DNA from: Sinorhizobium terangae
GTDB taxonomy: Bacteria; Pseudomonadota; Alphaproteobacteria; Rhizobiales; Rhizobiaceae
Length of the DNA: 64,000 nucleotides
Direction: 5' to 3'
Assembly (NCBI RefSeq): GCF_009601505.1
Contig: NZ_WITC01000007.1
Location: 1-64,000 of the forward strand
The translations under genes were made by a program, and so were the position numbers. Positions 24,213 through 32,941 of this stretch are shown here, piece by piece. Every line of letters starts with the position of its first letter. Position 1 is the stretch's first letter. Under the pieces are notes generated by a model. That model saw only the letters and a list, made by a program, of their open reading frames with translations, made no database searches and was not told the DNA's origin.

Positions 24213-25991
24213 ATGAGCGGAACAGAAAACCAGATGACGGGCGCGGAGATCGTTCTCCAGGCACTGAAGGACAACGGCGTCAAGCATATCTTCGGCTATC
24301 CCGGCGGTGCCGTGCTTCCGATCTATGACGAGATCTTCCAGCAGGAAGAGATCGAGCACATTCTGGTCCGCCACGAGCAGGGGGCCGGCCATATGGCCGA
24401 GGGCTATGCCCGCTCCACCGGCAAGGTCGGCGTCATGCTCGTCACCTCCGGCCCCGGCGCGACCAACGCGGTCACGCCGCTCCAGGACGCGCTGATGGAT
24501 TCGATCCCGCTCGTCTGCATCTCCGGCCAGGTTCCGACCCCGCTGATAGGATCGGATGCCTTCCAGGAATGCGACACCGTCGGTATCACCCGGCCTTGCA
24601 CCAAGCACAACTGGCTGGTCAAGGACGTCAACGATCTCGCCCGCATCATCCACGAGGCTTTCCGCATCTCGCAGTCCGGCCGTCCCGGTCCGGTCGTCGT
24701 CGACATTCCGAAGGACGTCCAGTTCGCGACCGGCACCTATACCCCGCCTTCGGCCGTCCCGACCCAGAAGAGCTACCAGCCGAAGACGCAGGGCGACCTG
24801 AAGAAGATCGAGGAAGCCGTCGAACTGATGAAGAACGCCCGCCGGCCGATCATCTATTCCGGCGGCGGCGTCATCAATTCTGGCCCGCAGGCATCGCATT
24901 TCCTGCGCGAGCTGGTCGAACTCACCGACTTCCCGATCACTTCGACGCTGATGGGGCTAGGCGCCTATCCGCATTCCGGCAAGAACTGGCTCGGCATGCT
25001 CGGCATGCACGGCACCTACGAAGCCAACATGGCCATGCACGACTGCGACGTCATGGTCTGCATCGGCGCCCGTTTCGACGACCGCATCACCGGCCGCCTC
25101 AACGCGTTTTCGCCGAACTCGAAGAAGATCCACATCGACATCGACCCATCCTCGATCAACAAGAATGTCCGCGTCGACATTCCGATCCTCGGCGACGTCG
25201 CGACGGTCCTGGAGGACATGGTCCGCCTGTGGCGCGCTGCGGCGAAGACCGTCGACAAGGCGCGGCTCGAGGACTGGTGGAGCGGCATTGCCAAGTGGCG
25301 AGCGCGCAATTCGCTGGCCTACACGCCGAATGACGACGTCATAATGCCGCAATATGCGATCCAGCGGCTCTATGAACTCACCAAGGACCGCGACACCTAC
25401 ATCACCACCGAAGTCGGCCAGCACCAGATGTGGGCGGCGCAGTTCTTCGGTTTCGAGCAGCCGAACCGCTGGATGACCTCGGGCGGCCTCGGCACCATGG
25501 GTTATGGCTTCCCGGCCGCCGTCGGCGTCCAGGTAGCGCATCCGGAAAGCCTCGTCATCGACATCGCCGGCGACGCCTCGATCCAGATGTGCATCCAGGA
25601 AATGTCCTGCGCGGTCCAATACGGCTTGCCGGTCAAGATCTTCATTCTCAACAACCAGTATATGGGCATGGTCCGGCAATGGCAGCAGTTGCTCCACGGC
25701 AACCGCCTGTCGCACTCCTATACGGAAGCGATGCCGGATTTCGTCAAGCTCGCCGAAGCCTATGGCGGTGTCGGCATCCGCTGCGAAAAGCCCGGCGAAC
25801 TGGACGAGGCGATCCGCCAGATGATCGACACGCCGCAGCCGGTCATCTTCGACTGCCGCGTCGCCAACCTTGCCAACTGCTTCCCGATGATCCCGTCGGG
25901 CAAGGCGCACAACGAAATGCTGTTGCCCGACGAGGCGACGGACGAGGCGGTCGCCAACGCGATCGACGCCAAGGGCCGCCAGCTCGTTTGA
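24213..25991 (+). CDS. ilvI: Acetolactate synthase large subunit
   Basis: Catalytic ThDP enzyme of branched-chain amino-acid synthesis: joins two pyruvates, or pyruvate and 2-oxobutyrate. The 592-residue protein has the PYR-domain text VKHIFGYPGGAVLPIYDEIF with the catalytic Glu in VRHEQGAGHMAEGYARSTGK, the FAD-linked centre, and the ThDP motif GDASIQMCIQE ... ILNNQYMGMVRQW. The usual GDG of this motif is GDA here, as in most family members. The open frame starts at 24189, but the ATG at 24213 matches the family N-terminus (AEIVLQALKDNGVKHIFGYP). It follows the attenuator and precedes ilvH by 22 bases. Confidence 0.96.
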   Translation: MSGTENQMTGAEIVLQALKDNGVKHIFGYPGGAVLPIYDEIFQQEEIEHILVRHEQGAGHMAEGYARSTGKVGVMLVTSGPGATNAVTPLQDALMDSIPLVCISGQVPTPLIGSDAFQECDTVGITRPCTKHNWLVKDVNDLARIIHEAFRISQSGRPGPVVVDIPKDVQFATGTYTPPSAVPTQKSYQPKTQGDLKKIEEAVELMKNARRPIIYSGGGVINSGPQASHFLRELVELTDFPITSTLMGLGAYPHSGKNWLGMLGMHGTYEANMAMHDCDVMVCIGARFDDRITGRLNAFSPNSKKIHIDIDPSSINKNVRVDIPILGDVATVLEDMVRLWRAAAKTVDKARLEDWWSGIAKWRARNSLAYTPNDDVIMPQYAIQRLYELTKDRDTYITTEVGQHQMWAAQFFGFEQPNRWMTSGGLGTMGYGFPAAVGVQVAHPESLVIDIAGDASIQMCIQEMSCAVQYGLPVKIFILNNQYMGMVRQWQQLLHGNRLSHSYTEAMPDFVKLAEAYGGVGIRCEKPGELDEAIRQMIDTPQPVIFDCRVANLANCFPMIPSGKAHNEMLLPDEATDEAVANAIDAKGRQLV

Positions 25992-26013
25992 TGAAAAGGT
26001 AGGAACGAACAAA

Positions 26014-26586
26014 ATGAGTGCACATCTTCAGCCGACGGGCTCTGCCTATTTCATCGCCAAGGAGACGGAGCTTGCGGAAACGCACACGCTCTCCGTTCTC
26101 GTCGACAATGAGCCGGGCGTGCTCGCCCGCGTGATCGGCCTCTTTTCCGGCCGCGGCTACAACATCGAGAGCCTGACGGTTTCCGAGACCGAACACGAGG
26201 CGCATCTGTCGCGTATCACCATCGTCACGCGCGGTACGCCGCATGTGCTGGAGCAGATCAAGCACCAGCTCGAACGCTTGGTGCCCGTGCATCGGGTCGT
26301 CGACCTCACGGTTCGTGCCGCCAACCTCGGCCACGACCGGCCGATCGAGCGGGAGCTGGCGCTTGTCAAGGTGCACGGCTCCGGTGATCACCGGGTGGAG
26401 GCGCTGCGGCTCGCGGATGCCTTCCGCGCCTCCGTCATCGACGCCAATATCGAGCACTTCGTCTTCGAGATCACCGGCAAGCCGTCGAAGATCGAGCAGT
26501 TCATCGCCATCATGAAGCCGCTCGGTCTGATCGAGGTCTGCCGCACCGGTATCGCCGCGATGAACCGCGGCCCGCAGGGGATGTGA
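26014..26586 (+). CDS. ilvH: Acetolactate synthase regulatory subunit
   Basis: Confers valine feedback inhibition on IlvI. The 190-residue protein carries an N-terminal ACT domain (TLSVLVDNEPGVLARVIGLF, GRGYNIESLTVSETEHEAHL) where valine binds, and a second ACT-like half (LALVKVHGSGDHRVEALRLA, VFEITGKPSKIEQFIAIMKP). It lies 22 bases after ilvI on the same message, so the attenuator controls both. The rhizobial N-terminal extension of about 20 residues (MSAHLQPTGSAYFIAKETEL) precedes the ACT domain. Confidence 0.96.
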   Translation: MSAHLQPTGSAYFIAKETELAETHTLSVLVDNEPGVLARVIGLFSGRGYNIESLTVSETEHEAHLSRITIVTRGTPHVLEQIKHQLERLVPVHRVVDLTVRAANLGHDRPIERELALVKVHGSGDHRVEALRLADAFRASVIDANIEHFVFEITGKPSKIEQFIAIMKPLGLIEVCRTGIAAMNRGPQGM

Positions 26587-26614
26587 GGCGTAACGCTGCG
26601 TTGCGATGGCAATT

Positions 26615-26727
26615 GCCCCTCACCCTAACCCTCTCGCCGCAGGCGGGGAGAGGGGACTTGGGGCGGCGCGGCATATCCCTTCTCCCCGCAAGCGGGGAGA
26701 AGGTCGCGGCAGGCGGGATGAGGGGCC
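26615..26727. repeat. RIME-like rhizobial intergenic mosaic element, copy 1
   Basis: Contains CCCCTCACCC, then GCAGGCGGGGAGAGG, and a perfect palindrome CTTCTCCCCGCAAGCGGGGAGAAG, closed by GCGGGATGAGGGGC. This is the pattern of the Rhizobium-specific intergenic mosaic elements. It fills the gap between the ilvH stop and the convergent aldo/keto reductase gene and could fold into strong transcript-end hairpins. A second, rearranged copy is at 60161-60327. Confidence 0.8.
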
Positions 26728-26751
26728 ATTTCGGCTCGTCAATCACCAGAA

Positions 26752-27597
26752 TCAAATAACCTCCAACCGCATCTTCCTCCTTGGCGGCGGAAAAAGCCGG
26801 TCCAATTCGGCGACGTTCTCGGCCGTGAAGTGAATGTCCATCGCGTCGCGGTTTTCGTGCGCGCGTTCGGCCGATCCGGTCTTCGGGATCGAGATGACGC
26901 CCGGGCGGCTCTTCAGGAAGGCGAGCGCCACCTGCGCTGGCGTCGCCTGGTGCGCCTTGGCGATGTGGATCAGGTCGGTGTTGTGAAGCAGCCGGCCCTC
27001 GTCGAGCGGCGAATAGGCCATGACCGGTACACCGCGGTCGCGGCACCAGGGCAGGAGGTCGTATTCGATGCCGCGGCGGGCGAGGTTGTAGAGCACCTGG
27101 TTGGCGGCGACATTGCTGCCGTCCGGGACCGCTTCCAGCTCCTCCATATCGTCGACGTCGAAATTCGAAACGCCCCAGGCGGCGATCTTGCCAGCCTTCT
27201 TCAGCGTCTCGAAGGCGGCGACGGTTTCGGCGAGCGGGTATACGCCGCGCCAATGCAGAAGATAGAGATCGATCCGGTCGGTACCGAGACATTTGAGGCT
27301 GCGTTCACAAGCGGCAACGGTGCCGGAACGGCTGGCATTGGAGGGCAGCACCTTGCTGACGATAAAAACCTCGTCGCGACGGCCCCTGATCGCCTCGCCG
27401 ACTATGCGCTCCGCGCCGCCATCTCCGTACATTTCCGCCGTGTCGATCAGCGTCATGCCGAGGTCGAGCCCGATTTGCAGGCTACGGATTTCCTCCGCCG
27501 CCCTTGCGCGGTTCTCGCCCATGCGCCAGGTGCCTTGGCCAAGTACTGGAACCGTGCGGCCGTCGGGAAAGGTGGTGGTCGGGATTGGATCGTGCAT
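26752..27597 (-). CDS. Aldo/keto reductase
   Basis: A 281-residue NADPH-dependent oxidoreductase with a TIM barrel. The tetrad is visible: Asp and Tyr in [11 protein letters not shown], Lys in [10 protein letters not shown], His in DLYLLHWRG. Cofactor region text [20 protein letters not shown] near the end is typical for the 2,5-diketogluconate reductase-like branch. Start [20 protein letters not shown] at 27597. It is convergent with ilvIH and divergent from the cold-shock gene. Its physiological substrate is unknown. Confidence 0.92.
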   Translation of the reverse strand: MHDPIPTTTFPDGRTVPVLGQGTWRMGENRARAAEEIRSLQIGLDLGMTLIDTAEMYGDGGAERIVGEAIRGRRDEVFIVSKVLPSNASRSGTVAACERSLKCLGTDRIDLYLLHWRGVYPLAETVAAFETLKKAGKIAAWGVSNFDVDDMEELEAVPDGSNVAANQVLYNLARRGIEYDLLPWCRDRGVPVMAYSPLDEGRLLHNTDLIHIAKAHQATPAQVALAFLKSRPGVISIPKTGSAERAHENRDAMDIHFTAENVAELDRLFPPPRRKMRLEVI

Positions 27598-27893
27598 CGG
27601 AAATCGTCCTGAGGTTGGCTCGACACTTCAAGTTTAAGATCCGATGCGAGAAAGTCCATCAGGACAAGCGCTGCTATCGTGGTGGAAAGTGCGTTCGTGT
27701 CGCTGCATCCTCCCGTTGCGGTAAGATGACAATATCGGCGCGGCGCCGCTAACTCGTCGAGAAATAAAAATAAATCGCGGCCTTGCAAGGGACACAATTG
27801 TAACCTACATAGTTGTAATCGATATTGATCGACGATATTTGTTTCTGCGCCTTGGCGTATCGTCACGAAGATCCTGACAAAATCGGTTTCAAT

Positions 27894-27920
27894 ACATCGC
27901 GGAAACGCGATGTTGTTTTT
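27894..27920 (+). promoter_or_regulatory. Strong hairpin in the cold-shock gene leader
   Basis: ACATCGCG-GAAA-CGCGATGT is a perfect 8-bp stem with a GNRA tetraloop, followed by TGTTTTT. It ends about 33 bases before the GTG of the cold-shock gene. The T run makes it terminator-like, but its place inside the leader of a cold-shock gene suggests an RNA switch or attenuator. The 300 bases upstream hold no gene; they include two TTGTAA copies and an ATCGATATTGATCGACGATAT stretch. Confidence 0.5.
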
Positions 27921-27946
27921 CCATGAGCGATTGAAAGGATGCTGAC

Positions 27947-28156
27947 GTGGCTTCCGGAACAGTAAAGTGGTTCAATAGCACCAAGGGCTTCGGGTTTATT
28001 CAGCCGGATGATGGAGCCTCTGACGTGTTCGTGCATATCTCGGCCGTTGAGCGCGCCGGCCTGTCCACTCTCAAGGACGGCCAGAAGGTGAGCTTCGAAC
28101 TCGCTCAGGATCGCCGCACGGGCAAGACGTCGGCGGAAAACCTGCGCGCCCTTTGA
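27947..28156 (+). CDS. Cold-shock domain protein (CspA family)
   Basis: A 69-residue single-stranded nucleic-acid binding protein with the OB fold: [20 protein letters not shown] (RNP1 is KGFGFI), then [14 protein letters not shown] (RNP2 is VFVHI), and [20 protein letters not shown]. Length and motifs are exactly those of CspA-type RNA chaperones. The start codon is GTG at 27947 with AAAGGA nine bases upstream. It has a long untranslated leader with a strong hairpin and a terminator after the gene. Confidence 0.95.
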   Translation: MASGTVKWFNSTKGFGFIQPDDGASDVFVHISAVERAGLSTLKDGQKVSFELAQDRRTGKTSAENLRAL

Positions 28157-28260
28157 GTTTGCGCACGCGATTGTGCTCCATGATCGCATTAGACGAGATT
28201 ATCATCTCCCGGCCTTTGACCACGGATGTACTGGCACTGGCAGGTTGAGATGATGAGGGA

Positions 28261-28287
28261 AGGTCGGGTTCGCCCGGCCTTTTTTTG
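28261..28287 (+). terminator. Rho-independent terminator after the cold-shock gene
   Basis: AGGTCGGG-TTCG-CCCGGCCT forms an 8-bp stem (one G-T pair) closed by a UUCG tetraloop and followed by seven T residues. A wider inverted repeat, ATCATCTC (28201-28208) with GAGATGAT (28247-28254), lies just before it. Confidence 0.85.
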
Positions 28288-28311
28288 TTGCCGTCAGTAA
28301 GGAGTAAATTG

Positions 28312-28542
28312 ATGAAGGAAAGTCAGGCCAACAGCGTCTTCAAGCAGGGCAAGAAAACTCCGTCCGACCGCGCTGACCAGGCGACGATCGCCTCGCGCGC
28401 CATTATGGAACAGGAGAAGGTCGCTCGCGAGAAGAAGACGGCCCGTCTCCGGCAATTGCGGCTGGAAAAGGAAGCCGCCGAGGAGGCGGCAAATCCTGCC
28501 CCTGTGCCGAAAGAGAAGCGAAAGGCCCAAAAGCGGAAATAG
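28312..28542 (+). CDS. Small charged coiled-coil protein
   Basis: A 76-residue protein: MKESQANSVFKQGKKTPSDR, then a single charged helix (AIMEQEKVAREKKTARLRQL) and a basic end with KEKRKAQKRK. No Cys, no membrane segment. The ATG at 28312 follows AAGGAG by eight bases; an earlier in-frame TTG is unlikely. Similar hypothetical proteins are frequent in rhizobia, but no function is known. It lies just after the terminator of the cold-shock gene and must have its own promoter or arise by read-through. Confidence 0.7.
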   Translation: MKESQANSVFKQGKKTPSDRADQATIASRAIMEQEKVAREKKTARLRQLRLEKEAAEEAANPAPVPKEKRKAQKRK

Positions 28543-28569
28543 ATAATCCGCTTTCCGGATACTCGTTGC

Positions 28570-29298
28570 CTAACGCTGGGCGGCGATGAGAAGCATCATT
28601 GGCCGGTCGACTTCTTCCGCGAGATCGGGCGTAGCGGCGATCTGTTCGGCTTTCGGGCTCCACTCCTCGACATGGCGGATCGAGAAGCCGGCCTTGACGA
28701 GGGCGTTAACCGTAGTGCCGATCGTGCGGTGATATTTGACGACACCCTTGGCGAGCCAGTCGGTGACGCGTTTCCCCTCGGCCGAGTAACGGTCGAGCGG
28801 CCAGACGCGGCGGCCTTCGGCGTCCGTCAACCAGCCGGGGTTCGTCGGTGCCATGAAGATCGGATGCTCGATCGTGAAGACGAAACGCGAGCCGGGAACG
28901 AGACCCGCGTGGATCGTCCGCACCATCCGGTCGAAGTCCTCGATGTAGTGGAAGGCGAGCGAGCTATAGGCGAAATCGAAGCTCGCCTCCGGCAAGGCCA
29001 GGAGCTCGAGATCGGCGATGCGGTATTCGATCGCCGGGTCGCTCGTATCCTTCCTCGCCCGAGCGATCATGTTTTCGGAAAGGTCGAAGCCGATTACCTG
29101 CGCGGCGCCGTTTTCCCGCGCCCAGCGTGCGAACCAGCCGAACCCGCAGCCGAGGTCGACCACACGCAGGCCCTTGAGGTCCGGCAACACGGCCCGGATC
29201 GCCGGCCATTCGGGGGCGCCATCGAGCCCGTGTACGGATCGCGGGAGCTGTCCGTAGCCCGCGAAGAATTCGGGTTTGTCGTAGATATTTTGTGCCAT
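28570..29298 (-). CDS. Class I SAM-dependent methyltransferase
   Basis: A 242-residue soluble enzyme with the Rossmann SAM-binding motif I VVDLGCGFGWFARWARENGA, motif post-I IGFDLSENMIARAR and motif FDFAYSSLAFHYIEDFDRMV. The middle text IEHPIFMAPTNPGW is typical of small-molecule methyltransferases close to the UbiE/COQ5-like Methyltransf_11 group. The open frame runs far upstream, but the ATG at 29298 gives MAQNIYDKPEFFAGYGQL, the family N-terminus. Substrate is unknown; the gene stands alone. Confidence 0.88.
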   Translation of the reverse strand: MAQNIYDKPEFFAGYGQLPRSVHGLDGAPEWPAIRAVLPDLKGLRVVDLGCGFGWFARWARENGAAQVIGFDLSENMIARARKDTSDPAIEYRIADLELLALPEASFDFAYSSLAFHYIEDFDRMVRTIHAGLVPGSRFVFTIEHPIFMAPTNPGWLTDAEGRRVWPLDRYSAEGKRVTDWLAKGVVKYHRTIGTTVNALVKAGFSIRHVEEWSPKAEQIAATPDLAEEVDRPMMLLIAAQR

Positions 29299-29342
29299 CC
29301 AAGCGTTCCATGTCGTGCGCGCGTCCAATTTCCACGCGTTAC

Positions 29343-29432
29343 TGCATGATCCCTTAAATCGGAATCGATCTAAGGACGAAATCATGCAGCAGTTCAAAGT
29401 GCTACAGCGACGTTTGCGCGTCCGGTCATCGT
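29343..29432. repeat. Intergenic mosaic repeat, copy 2 of 3
   Basis: Perfect 8-base arms TGCATGAT and ATCATGCA enclose CCTTAAATCGGAATCGATCTAAGG-like inner arms, then the shared core ATGCAGCAGTTCAAAGTGCT follows. Same element as at 5773-5872 and 48647-48738. It lies just upstream of the methyltransferase gene. Confidence 0.75.
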
Positions 29433-29460
29433 AGACGACAGCAGCATAGTTTTCTTCGCC

Positions 29461-29562
29461 GTCATCCCTGTGTTTGTCACAGGGAATCCAGCAGCGGCCC
29501 ATGTCCGCGGCGCGGAAGAGTCTTTTCAGCCCAAGCACTTGGGCTGGCAGGATTCTTGTGAC
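29461..29562. repeat. Second type of rhizobial intergenic palindrome
   Basis: Outer arms GTCACAGGGAATCC and GGATTCTTGTGAC flank an inner perfect hairpin CAGCCCAAG-CA-CTTGGGCTG. The pattern is that of a dispersed rhizobial intergenic element. Short frames through it are not genes. The 505-base gap 29299-29803 is thus mostly repeats, plus a GAACCGATTCCGGTTC palindrome at 29716-29731. Confidence 0.65.
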
Positions 29563-29803
29563 CGCGGCGTCCGACGCGCCGCGCTGTGGGAACAAGGAAA
29601 CGGCGAAAAGCCGGATCATCCGTCCGAAGACGCCCACCAAATCCCGTTTTGTAACCATGACAAGAATTGGCTGGTCATCGCATTTACGGCAGGTAGGCTG
29701 ACCTAAATTATCTAGAACCGATTCCGGTTCTGACGGATTGCCAAGATAAATCAGATGGATGTGGCGCGTCGCCACGGCGGTGCCGCGCTGCTGGAGGAAA
29801 TTC

Positions 29804-30397
29804 ATGCAACTGGATACGCTGCTCGCGCTGTTCCTGTTTGCCTTCACGACGTCGATCACGCCGGGGCCGAACAACATGATGCTGTTTGCCTCAGGCGTGA
29901 ACTTCGGCTTCGCGCGCACCATTCCGCACATGCTCGGCATCGGTGTAGGCTTCTTCGTGCTTTTGCTGGCAGTCGGCCTCGGCCTCGGCGCGCTGCTCCA
30001 CTCGGTACCGCTCGTCTACACCACGCTGAAATTTGCCGGCGGCGCCTATCTCGTCTGGATCGCCTGGAAGATCGGCTCGTCGCGATCGCTTGGCGAGGGC
30101 ATGGCGAGTGCGCGGCCGATGACCTTCCTGCAGGCGGCCGCCTTCCAATGGGTCAACCCCAAGGCCTGGGTGATGGCGGTCTCGGCCATGGCCACGTACA
30201 CGAGCGGCGACAGCTATCTCGTCAGTGTGCTCTTCGTCGGTCTCGTCTTCGCGCTCGTCAATGTGCCGAGCGTTTCGACCTGGGCTGGCTTCGGCTCGGC
30301 ACTGCGGCAATGGCTTTCGGAGCCGTCGCGGCTCAAATGGTTCAATATCACCATGGCGGCGCTGCTCGTCGTCAGCCTCTGGCCGATGCTAAAATAG
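29804..30397 (+). CDS. LysE family amino-acid exporter
   Basis: A 197-residue inner-membrane protein with six predicted helices. The N-terminus LLALFLFAFTTSITPGPNNM is the LysE/RhtB signature (SITPGPNN), and FQWVNPKAWVMAVSAMATYT is the second conserved block. Members export amino acids or homoserine-lactone-like compounds using the proton gradient; the substrate is open. The ATG at 29804 follows GGAGGAAA. Its last 9 bases overlap the convergent DUF2269 gene. Confidence 0.9.
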   Translation: MQLDTLLALFLFAFTTSITPGPNNMMLFASGVNFGFARTIPHMLGIGVGFFVLLLAVGLGLGALLHSVPLVYTTLKFAGGAYLVWIAWKIGSSRSLGEGMASARPMTFLQAAAFQWVNPKAWVMAVSAMATYTSGDSYLVSVLFVGLVFALVNVPSVSTWAGFGSALRQWLSEPSRLKWFNITMAALLVVSLWPMLK

Positions 30398-30868
30398 GGT
30401 GATGTCGGGCTTCGTCAGCATCAGCCAGAAAATCGCAATCACCGAAGCAAAGGCGGGAAACCCGCAGGCGAACCAGATGCGATAGAGCCTATCGAAGGCC
30501 GGCGGCAGGGGCGCCTTTGCTGCGACGGCCTGCTTCGCCAGGTCCCGCAGTCGAATCTGGATCCAGACCACCGGCAGCCAGAAGAGGCCGGCCAGGACAT
30601 AGAGTGCCAGCGACAGTACGATCCAGCCCTCGCTAAGCGGCCAGCCGATCGCGCGCGCCAACCCGTAGCCGGTCAGCGGCTGCAGCACGACCGCGGTCGC
30701 GGTGAAGACCGTATCGGCGATGACCACAGTCCCGGCGACATGAGCGATGATGCGCGGATCGCGGCTGCGTTGGGCCATGACCATGAAAAAGGCGATGCCG
30801 GCGCCAGTGCCGAGTAGCACGGTGGCACCGAGCACGTGCAGAAGTCTCAGCAGATCTTCAAGGATCAT
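30389..30868 (-). CDS. DUF2269 integral membrane protein
   Basis: A 159-residue protein with four hydrophobic helices: LLRLLHVLGATVLLGTGAGI, VVIADTVFTATAVVLQPLTG, LSLALYVLAGLFWLPVVWIQ and FPAFASVIAIFWLML. The early His in LHVLGA and the LTG YGLA segment match DUF2269, a family of unknown role. It starts on the same ATG region where the upstream SDR gene stops (30868), so the two are translationally coupled. Confidence 0.88.
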   Translation of the reverse strand: MILEDLLRLLHVLGATVLLGTGAGIAFFMVMAQRSRDPRIIAHVAGTVVIADTVFTATAVVLQPLTGYGLARAIGWPLSEGWIVLSLALYVLAGLFWLPVVWIQIRLRDLAKQAVAAKAPLPPAFDRLYRIWFACGFPAFASVIAIFWLMLTKPDITLF

Positions 30869-32151
30869 CAGCGTTCGTCCAGTATGGCAAGCGCGGCGAG
30901 CGTCAGCAGGATCGACGGTGGAACCTTGACCAGCGGGCCGAGCGGATCGAGCCAGAGTGCAGGTTCGGCAAGCGTTGCCGCAAGCAGGTAGGCAAGCGTC
31001 AACAAAAGCATGCCGAGGAGCGCCCGCTTTGCCGAGGGCCGGACGAGAACCGCAAGCCCGAGCGCGATATCGGCAAAAGAGGTCGCGATCGTCGCCGCGC
31101 TTGCAAGCGGCGCCGGCAGGAAGGCCGCGAAATGAATGCTCGCCGCACCGAAGGCGAAAAACGGCACGAGGCCGGAGATGAGCCAGAAAAGCGAGAGGGC
31201 TACGATAATCAGCGGCTTCAACAGGTAGAGCCTGGCAAACCAGAGATCCTGGATGCCTGACGGGGCGGCGGCCAGCATTTCAGCGGCGGACGACAGTCCC
31301 GGCTTGAAATCCGACGATGGCCTGCTCGCGATGCCGCCGGACATGGTCGTCATCGCGGTGGAGCGCAGTGGTGAGCGCCAGCCGAGCATGCCGGCCGCAT
31401 CCGCGAGCCAGGTAACCGGTCGCGCCAAGACGGGCGGCAGGACAATTACCGGAGCGGGCGGGAGGCCGAGCCAGCGGCGATGAATGACAACGAGATCCTT
31501 CAACGTCAGGCCTTCGCCGCTGCCGAGCGCAAGATCGGAGCCGGCCGGCAGGTCGCCGTTGACAGCGTCGCTGGCGGTGTTTGCGACATCGTCGAGCGCG
31601 ACTGTTGCTACCGAATTTTCGGCATGGACGAGCGGGATCGCAAAGGGGAGGGCGGCAAGGGCTCTCAGCAGCGCGGAGCCACCATGGGCGTTGCGGCCGA
31701 TGACCAGCGCCGGACGCAGGATGACAAAGGGTAGCCCGCTCGATGCGAGCGCCGCGTCCGCCCTGCGCTTGGTCGCCAGAAAGGCGAGATCGCTGGCGGC
31801 GCCCTCGGTTTCTGCCGATACCTGCACGACAAGCCGCAGTCCGCTGTCGCGTGCGGCCTCGTAGAGCGCCAACATCGCGTTCTCCTGGGTGGCGACGAGG
31901 TCGTCCGAAAGGCCGTCCTGCAGGGCGCCGGCACAATTGACGACCACATCCTGGCCCTCCAGTGCGTCTCGCCAATTCCCACTCGCCGTCATGCCGGCAA
32001 GGTCGGCTCTGATCCAGCGAAAGACAGGCATCTTCACCGCGGCGCGCGAAGGGTCGCGGCCAAGCCCGGTGACCTGGTGGCCGTCGTCAACGAGTTTTCT
32101 TGCGATCGCGGAGCCGATGAAGCCGGTTGCGCCGAGAATCAGGACGTTCAT
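30868..32151 (-). CDS. NAD(P)-binding epimerase/SDR protein with C-terminal DoxX-like membrane domain
   Basis: A 427-residue fusion. Residues 1-280 form an atypical SDR (NmrA/complex I 39-kDa-like): MNVLILGATGFIGSAIARKL (GxxGxxG cofactor motif) and ALVIGRNAHGGSALLRALAA. Residues about 305-427 hold four membrane helices (PLIIVALSLFWLISGLVPFF; ALLGMLLLTLAYLLAATLAE) of DoxX type. Overlaps the DUF2269 gene at its stop. The fusion suggests a membrane-bound oxidoreductase acting with DUF2269; the reaction is not known. Confidence 0.88.
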   Translation of the reverse strand: MNVLILGATGFIGSAIARKLVDDGHQVTGLGRDPSRAAVKMPVFRWIRADLAGMTASGNWRDALEGQDVVVNCAGALQDGLSDDLVATQENAMLALYEAARDSGLRLVVQVSAETEGAASDLAFLATKRRADAALASSGLPFVILRPALVIGRNAHGGSALLRALAALPFAIPLVHAENSVATVALDDVANTASDAVNGDLPAGSDLALGSGEGLTLKDLVVIHRRWLGLPPAPVIVLPPVLARPVTWLADAAGMLGWRSPLRSTAMTTMSGGIASRPSSDFKPGLSSAAEMLAAAPSGIQDLWFARLYLLKPLIIVALSLFWLISGLVPFFAFGAASIHFAAFLPAPLASAATIATSFADIALGLAVLVRPSAKRALLGMLLLTLAYLLAATLAEPALWLDPLGPLVKVPPSILLTLAALAILDER

Positions 32152-32289
32152 GGCACGACCTTAGCTGAAACCGGTAGGCGCGAAAGTACCGCTTGCAACC
32201 TCGCCGCTAGCGTCCATGTCAAGCGGAGCTTGTGCTTGCCGCTCTTCTGAGCCATGCCAGTCGGAAAGCAGCGAATGAGGAGATGAGCG

Positions 32290-32838
32290 GTGCCACCCAT
32301 TCTCGAAGGACCGAGCATCACGCTCCGGCCCCCTTGTGACGCGGATATCGAGGCTCGCCTTCTTTTAGGGAGCGATCCGAAGATCGCCGAAATGTTCGGG
32401 GTCAGCAGAGAAGACGTGCGGCCGATAACGAGAGACAAGGCGGCCGCCTGGGTCCGGAACTTGGGTGAGCACCCACATGCCTGGATCATTGAAATTCAGG
32501 GGAGGTGCGCTGGTGAGATCAGGCTGGACCGCGTCGACCAGCATGATCGGCGCGCCTCGATGGCAATCGGAATATACGACAGCGCCTTGCTTGGGCGTGG
32601 GTTTGGCAGCGAGGCAATCGGCCTTCTTCTGAGGCATGCCTTTGGTCCGATGGGGCTTCATCGAATTGGAATACGTGTGCTCAGCTACAACGAACGGGCG
32701 ATCAGGGCGTATGAAAAGTCCGGCTTTGTTGTCGAAGGGAGAGAGCGCGAGGCCGCCCTCGTCAACGGGGCGTGGCACGACGATGTGATGATGGGCTTGC
32801 TCGATCATGAATTCCTCGGCAAGGTTCCCATCGAGTGA
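32290..32838 (+). CDS. GNAT N-acetyltransferase
   Basis: A 182-residue acetyltransferase (Acetyltransf_3/RimJ-like): PSITLRPPCDADIEARLLLG, then WIIEIQGRCAGEIRLDRVD, the acetyl-CoA loop LGRGFGSEAIGLLLRHAFG, and NERAIRAYEKSGFVVEGRER, the classical end motif. The start is GTG at 32290, preceded by GAGATGAGC. The gene is monocistronic and divergent from the SDR gene. Substrate cannot be derived; a role in self-protection or protein N-terminal acetylation is possible. Confidence 0.88.
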   Translation: MPPILEGPSITLRPPCDADIEARLLLGSDPKIAEMFGVSREDVRPITRDKAAAWVRNLGEHPHAWIIEIQGRCAGEIRLDRVDQHDRRASMAIGIYDSALLGRGFGSEAIGLLLRHAFGPMGLHRIGIRVLSYNERAIRAYEKSGFVVEGREREAALVNGAWHDDVMMGLLDHEFLGKVPIE

Positions 32839-32941
32839 GTTCCATCGTGACAACTTTCGGTGTCAATCGGTTCAGAAATCGATTCCGGTTCTTGTGCTAA
32901 TGCACTAAAAAGAACGGCGTTTCCGGCAGAGGAGCGGCGGA

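Noticed and set aside
26615-26727. Possible CRISPR-like repeats of CTTCTCCCCGC units
   Set aside because: The units are inverted, of unequal length and without spacers; they are RIME-like mosaic palindromes.
29470-29706. 78-codon plus-strand frame upstream of the LysE gene
   Set aside because: It begins inside a dispersed palindromic element (29461-29562) and has no family features or ribosome site.
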